Positions 45,801 to 53,850 of a DNA stretch of 64,000 nt are shown here, piece by piece. How positions within the stretch are numbered: the stretch's first letter is position 1; each line of letters opens with the position of its first letter. The notes beneath the pieces are model-generated. The model searched no databases, was not told the origin of the DNA, and saw nothing but the letters and a program-made list of their open reading frames with translations. Both the position numbers and the translations under genes were made by a program. This DNA comes from Bacteroidota bacterium (GTDB taxonomy: Bacteria > Bacteroidota > Bacteroidia > Cytophagales > Cyclobacteriaceae), in assembly GCA_018266435.1 (NCBI GenBank), contig JAFEAL010000006.1:62001-126000 (forward strand), written 5' to 3'.

Positions 45801-47179
45801 CGGTGCTGATGACGTCTGCAGTAGCTGCCTTAGGGTTTTTACCCATGGCACTTTCAACCAGTGCCGGTGCGGAGATACAAAAACCATTGGCCACTGTGGT
45901 AATCGGTGGCTTGTTTACTTCTACGCTTCTTACACTTTTAGTATTGCCGGTAATCTATACACTCTCCCTACGCAAAAAAAAATTGCCCCCCGGCAAATGG
46001 ATAGTGGTTGCCCTTGTATTGTTGCTGATGGTTCCATCGGCACACGCACAACAACCCGTTTCAATTTCACTGGATGAGGCAGTAAAAATAGCCTTGACAA
46101 AAAGCCCTGAGATGACGCTGGCTCAAGAACGGATTGATCAACAAGCGGCATTAAAGCCCACGGCATTTAATCTTCAAAACCCTGATTTGGTGTTTGAAGC
46201 TCCTGCCGGTCAGGGCTTTCGCCCGGGTGTGTTGCAGATCATTGATTATCCCGGCATATACACCGCACAAAGTCAAGCACAAAAGAGCAAAATAGAAATA
46301 GCAAAAACCGAACGGGCGGTTTCATCAAACAACCTGGTGTACCGGGTGCGCACGGCATATTTTCAGTTACAATACCTGATTTTGAGAACTAAACTATTAC
46401 AAAGCCAGGATTCGGTGTTTGACGATATCATTAAAGTAAACGAGGTGCGTTACCGCGTAGGGCAAATTTCTTCACTCGAAAAACTAAACGGGGAGTCGCA
46501 GTATAAACGCATTCTTTTTAATCTGAAAATATCACGATCAGAGTTACAAAATGTAAAATACCAGTTTAACCTTTTACTTGGCAGACCAAACGATACTCTC
46601 TACACACCCAATGAAGCACTGAAAAAATTTGAGCATTCGTTGATAACTACTACTACGATTGATACTTCACACGTAACCAATAATCCTTTAATGGAATGCA
46701 GCCGCAGCCAGGAAGTGTACAGCCAGCATTTTTTAAAAGTGGAAAAAAGAAAACGGCTGCCGGGCGTTGTTCTGGGTTTTTTAAATCAAGGATCATACGG
46801 AGTGCCCATCGCAGGGATTACCTTGCCCTTGTGGCAATGGACATACCAGGCCAATATCAATGCCGCTCAAAAAGGATTGGAGATGGCACAAACACAAAAG
46901 ACCATCACGGCATATCAGCTCAATACAGAATATGCCAAAGCACTTACGACTTTTGCACAACACAAAGACAATCTTAATTACCTGGAAACCATAGGCCTGG
47001 CCGAGGCCGATGAGGTTCTCCGCAGTTCACGCGAAAGCTTTCGGTTAGGAAGCATTACGTATTACCAATTCATTCAAAACCTGGAACTCTCGTACACCAT
47101 CCGGCAAAATTATTTGGAGACCCTGCGCAATTACAATCAGTCGATAAACAGTTTGATTTACCTGAAAGGAGAATATTGA
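42863..47179 (+). CDS. Heavy-metal efflux RND transporter (CzcA/CusA type) fused to a TolC-like outer membrane channel
   Basis: A 1438-residue fusion. Residues 1-1040 are a full heavy-metal RND pump with two sets of transmembrane helices. The proton-relay acidic residues Asp400, Asp406 and Glu413 in DFGLLVDPSIIVVE follow the CzcA pattern (divalent cations such as Zn, Co, Ni) rather than the single Asp of CusA. After a hydrophobic segment with a signal-peptide-like end (VPSAHAQ, about 1060), residues 1065-1438 are an outer-membrane efflux protein with 'SLDEAVKIALTKSPEM' and coiled-coil repeats. The adaptor gene follows 9 nt later. Such fusions occur in Bacteroidota. Metal specificity is inference. 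Confidence 0.92.
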   Translation: MIDKLIVFSVRNKLVVTAIVAVMAIGGCMSLLKLPLDAVPDVTGNQVDVITSSPSLASLEIERFITAPLEMAMSNIPGLVEMRSTSKFGLSVVKLVFDDDTDVYWARQQVFERLEAVKSEIPQELGKPFMGPVSTGLGEIYQYIIRPKNPDDQSYSLMEIRTLQDWMIRKQLLSIKGVAEVSGFGGYKKEYQAMLNPERMRALGVTIDELFNALSTGNSNTGGAYIEKENKAFTIRGIGLATSLEEIGNTVIKVNNRIPILVKDVADISLGHSIRYGAMTADGTGETVGGIIMMVKGENGSQVIQRIKEKMKTIQASLPEGLVIEPFIDRAKIVYKAIATVAKNLIEGAIIVVLVILVFLGNWRASLLAASVIPLSMLFAFILMRWFGVAGNLMSLGAIDFGLLVDPSIIVVESAVFFLTYEMRKRSKDENCSQLEKEEIVIKAAQEVKKSVVYGGLIILIVYFPILTLSGIEGKMFSPMAKTVSFAILGAIILALTYVPMVGSLILKPSASHDHGISERIVQYFFARYKPIIRFGLNNRKMILMVSGAFLLSGIIGFKFIGGEFIPKLAEGDLVVETHHPVGTSMTETIEFSNRIQKMLRNTYPDEIQRVVSKIGTSEIPVDPVPMESQDIVITLTDKKYWTKAKDQEELMGQISRLFQQYPGILYSIQQPIENRVNELMSGARTDVVVKLFGPNLDSLVSTGNRIISVLKTVPGATEIQDKKIFGLPQINIRYERRAMATYGVTVAQINRAIQTAFAGAMAGIIYENDKRFDLTLRLSGNERAKMENIRNLMINDKNNTPIPLKELAEITEEIGPSEISHENLQRKLNIGFNVRGRDLESVVNEAMKKIDEKLILPAGYSIDFGGEFENFRRAKTRLAIVVPVSLVVILGLLFATFGNLKDSLLIYSVVPLSAVGGVFSLLLRGMNFSISAGVGFIALFGIAVLNGILIITRFNELEKLGVTDVHERVLQGLNDRFRPVLMTSAVAALGFLPMALSTSAGAEIQKPLATVVIGGLFTSTLLTLLVLPVIYTLSLRKKKLPPGKWIVVALVLLLMVPSAHAQQPVSISLDEAVKIALTKSPEMTLAQERIDQQAALKPTAFNLQNPDLVFEAPAGQGFRPGVLQIIDYPGIYTAQSQAQKSKIEIAKTERAVSSNNLVYRVRTAYFQLQYLILRTKLLQSQDSVFDDIIKVNEVRYRVGQISSLEKLNGESQYKRILFNLKISRSELQNVKYQFNLLLGRPNDTLYTPNEALKKFEHSLITTTTIDTSHVTNNPLMECSRSQEVYSQHFLKVEKRKRLPGVVLGFLNQGSYGVPIAGITLPLWQWTYQANINAAQKGLEMAQTQKTITAYQLNTEYAKALTTFAQHKDNLNYLETIGLAEADEVLRSSRESFRLGSITYYQFIQNLELSYTIRQNYLETLRNYNQSINSLIYLKGEY

Positions 47180-47188
47180 TTTTTAAAA

Positions 47189-48361
47189 ATGAAGATTATG
47201 AAAGATACCATGAAAAATATTTTAAGCGTGTGTTTTGGTCTGGTGTTGGCCGCCTGTTCTGATAAAAAACAAATGGATCACGTCATCCCTAACGAATCCA
47301 ATTCAATAACCATCAGCGATAGCTTACTAACCTTGATGGATGTGAGAGTTACCGCTCCGGAAATGAAATTGATCGAAACTAATATTTACCTGGCCGGTAA
47401 GGTAGTAACCGCACCCAACAACCGCGCCTCGGTGAGCAGCGACATTGAAGGAAAAGTAGAACACATTTATGTAAAGGAAGGAAATTTTATAAAGAAAGGA
47501 ACTCCGTTAATGACTTTGCGAAGTATGGAACTGATCGAATTGCAAAACCAATATACGGAAGCAAAGAGTCAGTTGGATTTTCTGGTGCTGGAATATAAGC
47601 GGCAAGAAGAATTGATAAAAAACAGAATCGGGGCACTGGTTGATTTTCAAAACACCAGCTCGCGCTATCGGGCAGCTGAAAGCAAAGTGAATGCGCTTCG
47701 GGCTAAGCTGGGTGTTTTAGGTTTTTCAAAAGAATTTATTAACACACAGGAAATAGCCACTCAATTAACAATTTACTCACCGATAGATGGGTATGTGTTT
47801 CAGTTGCCGGTGCAACTGGGTATGCTCGCTACCAACCAAATGACACTGGCCGAAATTGTAAACCTAGAAGAATTGTGGGCCGATGTTTTTGTGTACGACA
47901 AAGACCTTGATAACATAGTTGAAGGCCAGGCAGTTGAAATTGACTTTATTACCCATTCATACCCTTCGGTGATCGGAACCGTAGCCCACCTTTCAAGAGC
48001 GATTGATCCGCTAACGAAAGCCATTACGGCTCACGTTAAATTCAAAGCACCTGCCGGTAAACTTGTTTTGCCCGAGATGAGCATCCGGTGTGTAATTATA
48101 AAAAGAGAAAGCCAGCAAGCCAAACTGGCGGTACCCCGTTCGGCTGTTTTGGATGAGGCCGATCATTCATACGTTTATCTTTGGTTTCCCCAACGGTCAA
48201 CTCCTAACAAAAAAACATTATACAAATCGCGGATAACCAAAGGAAGCCAAAATGAAGAATGGGTACAAATTACATTTGCCAATGAGCCCGATGAAAAATA
48301 TCAGGTAGTATCAAAAAATGCAATGATTGTAGAGAATGAACGGAGGAAACGTGTTGATTGA
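47189..48361 (+). CDS. Efflux RND periplasmic adaptor subunit (CusB/CzcB-like lipoprotein)
   Basis: A 390-residue membrane-fusion protein. The N-terminus is a lipoprotein signal with lipobox LAAC (Cys23). The barrel-sandwich halves are seen in 'VSSDIEGKVEHIYVKEGNFIKKGTPLM' and 'IYSPIDGYVFQLPVQLGML', with a helical hairpin between. The beta-barrel domain follows ('DKDLDNIVEGQAVEID'). No N-terminal His- or Met-rich metal motif is present. It joins the fused pump to form a tripartite efflux system and is co-transcribed with it. Confidence 0.92.
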   Translation: MKIMKDTMKNILSVCFGLVLAACSDKKQMDHVIPNESNSITISDSLLTLMDVRVTAPEMKLIETNIYLAGKVVTAPNNRASVSSDIEGKVEHIYVKEGNFIKKGTPLMTLRSMELIELQNQYTEAKSQLDFLVLEYKRQEELIKNRIGALVDFQNTSSRYRAAESKVNALRAKLGVLGFSKEFINTQEIATQLTIYSPIDGYVFQLPVQLGMLATNQMTLAEIVNLEELWADVFVYDKDLDNIVEGQAVEIDFITHSYPSVIGTVAHLSRAIDPLTKAITAHVKFKAPAGKLVLPEMSIRCVIIKRESQQAKLAVPRSAVLDEADHSYVYLWFPQRSTPNKKTLYKSRITKGSQNEEWVQITFANEPDEKYQVVSKNAMIVENERRKRVD

Positions 48362-48416
48362 AATTTTATTCCTGCCCGCCATGTAAGCACGAATAATTAC
48401 TCAACCATTTCTTTTT

Positions 48417-51077
48417 TTATTTCAATGAGGCTAATCTTTCTTCCAATGATTTGATCTTGGTTTCAGAATCTGCCTGTTTTTTGCGCTCCATTTCCAGCAC
48501 GTGTGCCGGGGCACCCGCTACAAATTTTTCGTTGGAAAGTTTTTTCATAACAGAAGCAAGGAAGCCTTTTTGATATTCTAAGTCTTTGAGGATTTCGTCC
48601 TTTTCTTTTGATAGATCAATCTTACCTGCCAACGGAATGAAAAACTCCTGCGTGCCAACCAGAAATGAAGTGGCCGATTGAATTTTGCTTTCGGTAGTAT
48701 TAATCTCTTTTACATTCGCTAGTTTTTTTACCAATGAATTGAATGTAGCCGATGTCTTTGAAGAACAGAAAACATTCATAGCCTCTTTTGGTGATATACC
48801 TTTTGAGTTGCGTACGTTTCGAATTTCTGTCACTGCGTTAAAAGCAGTTTGTGCTTCATCTAATATTGCTGAGTTGAATTCATTCGCTAGTGGCCAAGAT
48901 GCTATAATGATATTTCTCTTTTCATCACGAGTTTTCAATTCACTCCATAGTTCTTCCGTAATGAAAGGGATAAAAGGATGAAGCACCTTGAGAAGGTTTT
49001 CAAAAAACAAAATAGTTTGGTCGTATGTTTTTTTATCAATGGGTTTGCCAAATTCGGGCTTAATAACCTCCAGGTACCAGGCACAGAAGTCATCCCATAC
49101 CAATTTGTACACACACATCAACGCATCTGACAAGCGATACTTGCCGAAGAGATCATTCAACTCAGTCAATGAGTAGTTGAATGTTGATTCAAACCATTCA
49201 ATAGCAATTTTGTTTTCTTCGGGCTGAGGTATATTTTCTGTGTTCCAGCCTTTCACCAACCGAAATGCATTCCAGATTTTGTTGTTGAAGTTTCTTCCCT
49301 GCTCGCACAGTTTTTCATCAAACAATAAATCATTTCCGGCCGGGGAACTGAACAGCATTCCGGTGCGTACGCCATCGGCTCCGTACACTTTCATCAGCTC
49401 AATCGGATCGGGTGAGTTTCCCAGGCTCTTGCTCATTTTTCTTCCCTGCTTATCACGGACAATGCCGGTGAGGTACACATCGCTGAAGGGTTTTTTGCCA
49501 AGATATTCATACCCGGCTATAATCATGCGGGCCACCCAAAAGAACAAAATCTCGGGTGCCGTTACCAGTACGCTGGTTGGGTAGAAGTAATTGAGGTCGG
49601 CATTTTGCGATACATTGATTTTTCCTTCGGCCTTATTAAAATATTTTTCATTGAATCCGTCAAATACTTCAATAGGCCATAGCCAGCTGGAAGCCCACGT
49701 GTCGAGCACGTCAGGGTCTTGATTGATTTCTTCTAATTTTAAATTGGGGTTTTTTGATTGAAGAACCTTGAATGCCTCTTCTTGTGTTTCAGCAACAGCA
49801 AACGATCCGTCAGGTGCATACCATGCCGGAATGCGGTGCCCCCACCACAATTGCCGTGAGATGCACCAGTCGCGCACATTCTCCATCCAATGGCGATAAG
49901 TGTTCTTGAATTTGGGTGGATGCAGTTTTATTTCATCACTTTCCACAGCTTCTTTTGCGCGTACAGAAATTTCTTTCATCTTGATGAACCACTGCAAGGA
50001 TAGCTTTGGCTCAACAACCGTGTTGGTTCTTTCTGAGCGCCCGATGCGGGTGATGAATTCTTCTTCTTTTACTAAGAGCCCGGCTTCGCGCAAGTCTTTT
50101 ATAATTTCTTTGCGCACGACAAAGCGATCTTTACCAAAAAATTTTTGAATCTCACACTTCTCATTCAACGTTCCATCGTCATTGATGGTGTCAATCACCG
50201 GAAGCTGATGACGCAAGCCAATCTCATAGTCATTCACATCATGAGCAGGTGTTACTTTCAGGCAGCCTGTTCCAAATGCTTTGTCAACATAGTCATCGGC
50301 AATTACGGGAATCTCGCGTTTGATAAATGGAACCAATACTTTTTTTCCGATAAGATTTTTGTAACGCTCGTCAGTAGGGTTTACGGCAATGGCTACATCG
50401 CCCATAATGGTTTCGGGGCGCTGTGTGGCAATCACTACGTAACCATCGTGGTCTTTTATTTTATATTGAACTGAATACAGAATGGATTTTTCACCGTCTT
50501 CTTTATAAAGTACTTCTTCGTTGCTGAGGGCTGTCTTCGCTTCGCAGTCCCAGTTGATCATGCGCAGGCCGCGGTAGATGTAACCTTTATTGTAAAGATC
50601 TACAAACACACGGATTACGGCTTGGTAATAATGCTTGTCCATGGTGAAGCCGGTACGCTCCCAATCGCAGCTTGCTCCGAGTTTTTTTAGTTGCTCCAAA
50701 ATAATTCCCCCGTATTTCTCTTTCCACTCCCAGGCATATTTCAGAAATTCATCGCGTGTGAGCGAAGATTTTTTAATTCCTTTTTCGCGGAGCATGGCCA
50801 CTACCTTGGCCTCGGTAGCAATGGAGGCATGGTCGGTGCCGGGTACCCAGCAGGCTTCTTTGCCTTCCATGCGCGCCTTGCGGATGAGTACATCCTGAAT
50901 GGTGTTGTTGAGCATGTGGCCCATGTGCAGCACACCGGTTACGTTGGGCGGAGGGATAACGATACAGTACGGTTCTTTGTTAGGGGTGGGTGTAGCATGA
51001 AAAAAACCATTTTCCATCCAGTGGCTATACCATTTTTCTTCTACTTCGGAAGGATTGTATTTGGTTGAAAGCGACAT
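48417..51077 (-). CDS. valS: Valine--tRNA ligase
   Basis: An 886-residue class I aminoacyl-tRNA synthetase. The HIGH-type motif HMGH is in 'PPNVTGVLHMGHML'; the KMSKS motif is in 'GRKMSKSLGN'. The editing domain (about 200-340) and the C-terminal coiled coil that grips the tRNA (about 820-886) are both present. Length is typical for bacterial ValRS. It is a single-gene unit between the efflux operon and the AraC regulator. Confidence 0.97.
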   Translation of the reverse strand: MSLSTKYNPSEVEEKWYSHWMENGFFHATPTPNKEPYCIVIPPPNVTGVLHMGHMLNNTIQDVLIRKARMEGKEACWVPGTDHASIATEAKVVAMLREKGIKKSSLTRDEFLKYAWEWKEKYGGIILEQLKKLGASCDWERTGFTMDKHYYQAVIRVFVDLYNKGYIYRGLRMINWDCEAKTALSNEEVLYKEDGEKSILYSVQYKIKDHDGYVVIATQRPETIMGDVAIAVNPTDERYKNLIGKKVLVPFIKREIPVIADDYVDKAFGTGCLKVTPAHDVNDYEIGLRHQLPVIDTINDDGTLNEKCEIQKFFGKDRFVVRKEIIKDLREAGLLVKEEEFITRIGRSERTNTVVEPKLSLQWFIKMKEISVRAKEAVESDEIKLHPPKFKNTYRHWMENVRDWCISRQLWWGHRIPAWYAPDGSFAVAETQEEAFKVLQSKNPNLKLEEINQDPDVLDTWASSWLWPIEVFDGFNEKYFNKAEGKINVSQNADLNYFYPTSVLVTAPEILFFWVARMIIAGYEYLGKKPFSDVYLTGIVRDKQGRKMSKSLGNSPDPIELMKVYGADGVRTGMLFSSPAGNDLLFDEKLCEQGRNFNNKIWNAFRLVKGWNTENIPQPEENKIAIEWFESTFNYSLTELNDLFGKYRLSDALMCVYKLVWDDFCAWYLEVIKPEFGKPIDKKTYDQTILFFENLLKVLHPFIPFITEELWSELKTRDEKRNIIIASWPLANEFNSAILDEAQTAFNAVTEIRNVRNSKGISPKEAMNVFCSSKTSATFNSLVKKLANVKEINTTESKIQSATSFLVGTQEFFIPLAGKIDLSKEKDEILKDLEYQKGFLASVMKKLSNEKFVAGAPAHVLEMERKKQADSETKIKSLEERLASLK

Positions 51078-51207
51078 AATAAATTAGTGGACCGCAAAAA
51101 TAGGAATTAGTAATGTGCTATTGAAGCGGAAATTTGTCCGGATACTTTTGGGTGTTAACCCCGAAAAACAAATGAAACCGGATGAGGTAACGCACAGTAG
51201 TTGGGGT

Positions 51208-52050
51208 TTAGCTTTTTAATGATTGACGAAAACTTCGGGGTGTGCGGCTCTTTTTTTTTAAAAACACCCGGTTAAAATATGTCAGGTTTTCAAAACCGGT
51301 TTCGTATGCTATTTCGCTTATGGCTTTGTCAGTCTCGGTCAGTAAAAAGCAAGCCTTGCCTATGCGGATGTCATTGACATAATCAGAAAATGTTTTTCCG
51401 GTAGCGCGTCTAAAAAACTTGCTGAATGCACTGCGCGAAAGATGAACCAGGCCGGCTACATGCTCCAAGGTTATTTCTTGGGACGAATGCTTTTGAATGT
51501 GCTGACATACTTTATTGATCCGGCTTTCTGTTTCCACACCTTTCATGGCACGAAAATATTCTGACGAAAGTTTATTATGCTTTTGGGTAGTCAGTTTTTG
51601 CAGCAGGTTCAGAAGGGTGGTTACTTTTTCAACACCCGCCAGTGCAGGTAGTTGCTCCAGTTCTTTGCTGAATTTGTCTGAGTCTGAAAAAGACAATCCC
51701 CGGTCAGCCAAAGTAAGCAAAGACGAAATTTTATCAAACTCATCCAATTCCAAAAAACGCTGAATAAAATTTTCTGAAAACTGGGTAACAACGGCAGATA
51801 CGGTTGGGTATTCAGCACTATCGCTCGACCAAGTGTGAGGCAGGTTGGGACCAAGCAACACCAAGTCTCCGGTTTCAAAGTTTTCGTAACTGTCACCCAC
51901 CAAACGTTTTCCTTTTCCTCGCGTGATAAGAGTTAACTCATACTCGGGATGGTAGTGCCACTTGAATTCAAAAAGAGGAAGGGTAAGTGTGTAGGCCAAA
52001 AATGATTCACTCCCTTTTTTGCTGGCAATGTCTTCGTAAGTCGCTTTCAT
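51208..52050 (-). CDS. AraC family transcriptional regulator
   Basis: A regulator of about 280 residues from the ATG at 52050. The N-terminal cupin has 'FKWHYHPEYELTLITRGKGKRLVGD' and 'GDLVLLGPNLPHTW', as in sugar-sensing AraC proteins. The C-terminal double helix-turn-helix (about 175-275) includes 'LEHVAGLVHLSRSAFSKFFRRATGKTFSDYV' and 'ISEIAYETGFENLTYFNRVF'. It is divergent from the PhyH-isomerase-GH127-GH13 genes and most likely controls them. The intergenic region holds matching repeats. An upstream ATG at 52080 is less likely. Confidence 0.9.
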   Translation of the reverse strand: MKATYEDIASKKGSESFLAYTLTLPLFEFKWHYHPEYELTLITRGKGKRLVGDSYENFETGDLVLLGPNLPHTWSSDSAEYPTVSAVVTQFSENFIQRFLELDEFDKISSLLTLADRGLSFSDSDKFSKELEQLPALAGVEKVTTLLNLLQKLTTQKHNKLSSEYFRAMKGVETESRINKVCQHIQKHSSQEITLEHVAGLVHLSRSAFSKFFRRATGKTFSDYVNDIRIGKACFLLTETDKAISEIAYETGFENLTYFNRVFLKKKSRTPRSFRQSLKS

Positions 52051-52130
52051 TAATACTATTATAGTGTAAAATAAATACAAATGTTAAATACAATGTCAAT
52101 ATAGTATTAAAATATGCGCTTTTAGTGTAA
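52051..52130. promoter_or_regulatory. Putative AraC operator region with paired repeats
   Basis: TAATACTA (52051-52058) and TAGTATTA (52102-52109) are an 8-bp inverted repeat. ATAGTGTAA (52061-52069) and TTAGTGTAA (52122-52130) are near-identical direct repeats 61 nt apart. Both sit between the divergent AraC and PhyH genes, where AraC-type half-sites are expected. Confidence 0.4.
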
Positions 52131-52151
52131 GTCTTGTGGTGGGGGATTGGG

Positions 52152-52159
52152 TATTTTTG
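52152..52159 (+). promoter_or_regulatory. -7 box of the PhyH operon
   Basis: TATTTTTG matches TAnnTTTG and lies 17 nt before the ATG at 52177. It supports that start over the in-frame ATG at 52147. Confidence 0.5.
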
Positions 52160-52176
52160 CTTTTTATTTTCAATTT

Positions 52177-52995
52177 ATGGCAATACCTGCTTCAATTCTA
52201 AAAGCACTTGACGAACCGTGTGTAATTACGCGGGAGCAAGTTGACTTCTACCAGAAAAACCGTTTCATCAAAGTAAAACAGGTGTTTAACGAGGAAACAT
52301 TGGATTACTTTAACACCATCATTTCTGATAAAGTATCGGAGTTAAATCGTATTGAAACAAAACTGGAAGATCGCAGCACTTACGGAAAAGCTTTTCTTCA
52401 GCTGTTTAACCTTTGGCGTGAAGATGAGCGCATTAAGCAACTTATTTTTAGCAAACGATTGGCAAAAATAGCTACCGACCTTATGCAAGTTAGCGGAGTG
52501 CGGTTGTACCACGATCAGGCTTTATACAAAGAAGGTGGCGGAGGCATAACGCCCTGGCATGCCGATCAATACTACTGGCCTTTAGAAACCGACAAGACCG
52601 TTACTGCCTGGATTCCGCTGCAGAAAACTCCGCTGGAAATGGGGCCGCTGGAATTCAGTGCGGGCAGTCATCAAATAGTTGAAGGACGAGAACTTGAAAT
52701 AGGTGATGAGAGCGAAGTACAGATTCAACAACGGTTGCGAGTCACAGACTTCAAGCATGTGATAGAGGCTTTTGATCTGGGAGAAGTGAGTTTCCACTCT
52801 GGCTGGGTGTTTCACCGCGCTGGCGCAAACACAACCAATCAGACACGAAAAGTTATGACTATCATTTATATGGATAAAGAAATGCGATTGAAGCAACCCG
52901 AAAATAAAAACCAGATCAATGACTGGAATACCTGGTGCCCGGGCGTGTCGGTAGGCGAGGTAATCAATTCTTCCATTAATCCGGTGCTGTACTGA
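52177..52995 (+). CDS. Phytanoyl-CoA dioxygenase (PhyH) family protein
   Basis: A 272-residue Fe(II)/2-oxoglutarate oxygenase. The facial triad is His128 and Asp130 in WHADQYYW and His213 in 'VFHRAGANTT'; 'TRKVMTIIY' supplies the Arg for 2-oxoglutarate. The fold is full length. PhyH-family enzymes hydroxylate diverse small molecules. The context (sugar isomerase, two glycosidases, AraC) points to a carbohydrate-derived or glycoside substrate, but this is inference. Its stop overlaps the next start as TGATG. Confidence 0.88.
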   Translation: MAIPASILKALDEPCVITREQVDFYQKNRFIKVKQVFNEETLDYFNTIISDKVSELNRIETKLEDRSTYGKAFLQLFNLWREDERIKQLIFSKRLAKIATDLMQVSGVRLYHDQALYKEGGGGITPWHADQYYWPLETDKTVTAWIPLQKTPLEMGPLEFSAGSHQIVEGRELEIGDESEVQIQQRLRVTDFKHVIEAFDLGEVSFHSGWVFHRAGANTTNQTRKVMTIIYMDKEMRLKQPENKNQINDWNTWCPGVSVGEVINSSINPVLY

Positions 52996-53846
52996 TGCGC
53001 ATTTGTTATACGTGCCCGTATTGGGGGCAGGAGGGGGTAAAGGCTTCATCTTTTCTGGATCGTGTATTGGAAGAAGGATATCAGGGTGCCGAGATTAATT
53101 TACCTGCTTCAGAAGAGTTTGTAACCAATTTTTTAGCAACACTGGATTGCATTCGCTCCAGGAATAAAAATTTTTTATTTATTGCCCAGCAAGTGCTTAA
53201 TCCAGCCCATGAGTCGGTAAATGAGTACATAATCCGCATGAAAGCCAGGCTTACTTACCTCGTTTCCACTAAACCTGATTTTATTAACAGCCACACCGGA
53301 AAGGATTATTATTCGTTTGATGATAATTGCCGCATCATTGAAGCAGCTGAAAACATAAGTCAACAATCAGGCATACCCATTTTACATGAAACACATCGCG
53401 GGCGGTTCACTTTTCATGCCTCAGGTTTGCTTCCGTATCTTTGGCACTTTCCGCAATTGAAACTTACAGGAGATTTCTCACATTGGTGCATTGTGTCAGA
53501 AAGTATGCTGGAAGATCAGATGGATATTATTGAAAGAATTATCCCCCATGTTCATCATATCCATGCGCGTGTTGGACACGAACAGGCCCCCCAGGTAAGT
53601 GATCCGTTTGCTCCTGAGTGGAAAGAGCATGTAGACCGGTTTATTCAATGGTGGAAAAAAATTATTTCTACACACTTAAATAATGGAAGCACTCACCTGA
53701 GCATTACACCGGAGTTTGGCCCCGTGCCCTATATGCCTACATTTCCCTATTCGCAAAAACCCGTAACCGATCAATGGCTGATCAATACACAGATGAAAGA
53801 ATTACTAAAAAATTTGCTAGTTGAATTAAGCCTTGAGTACAATTGA
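52995..53846 (+). CDS. Sugar phosphate isomerase/epimerase family protein (xylose isomerase-like TIM barrel)
   Basis: A 283-residue TIM-barrel protein. 'GYQGAEINLP', 'INSHTGKDYYSFDD', 'ILHETHRGRF', 'LTGDFSHWCIVSE', 'HIHARVGHEQAP' and 'ITPEFGP' carry the Glu, Asp, His and Glu residues that bind the metal in AP_endonuc_2/sugar epimerase enzymes. The substrate is unknown. It overlaps the PhyH gene by 1 nt (TGATG), so the pair are probably translationally coupled and may act in sequence. Confidence 0.82.
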   Translation: MRICYTCPYWGQEGVKASSFLDRVLEEGYQGAEINLPASEEFVTNFLATLDCIRSRNKNFLFIAQQVLNPAHESVNEYIIRMKARLTYLVSTKPDFINSHTGKDYYSFDDNCRIIEAAENISQQSGIPILHETHRGRFTFHASGLLPYLWHFPQLKLTGDFSHWCIVSESMLEDQMDIIERIIPHVHHIHARVGHEQAPQVSDPFAPEWKEHVDRFIQWWKKIISTHLNNGSTHLSITPEFGPVPYMPTFPYSQKPVTDQWLINTQMKELLKNLLVELSLEYN

Positions 53847-53850
53847 TAAA

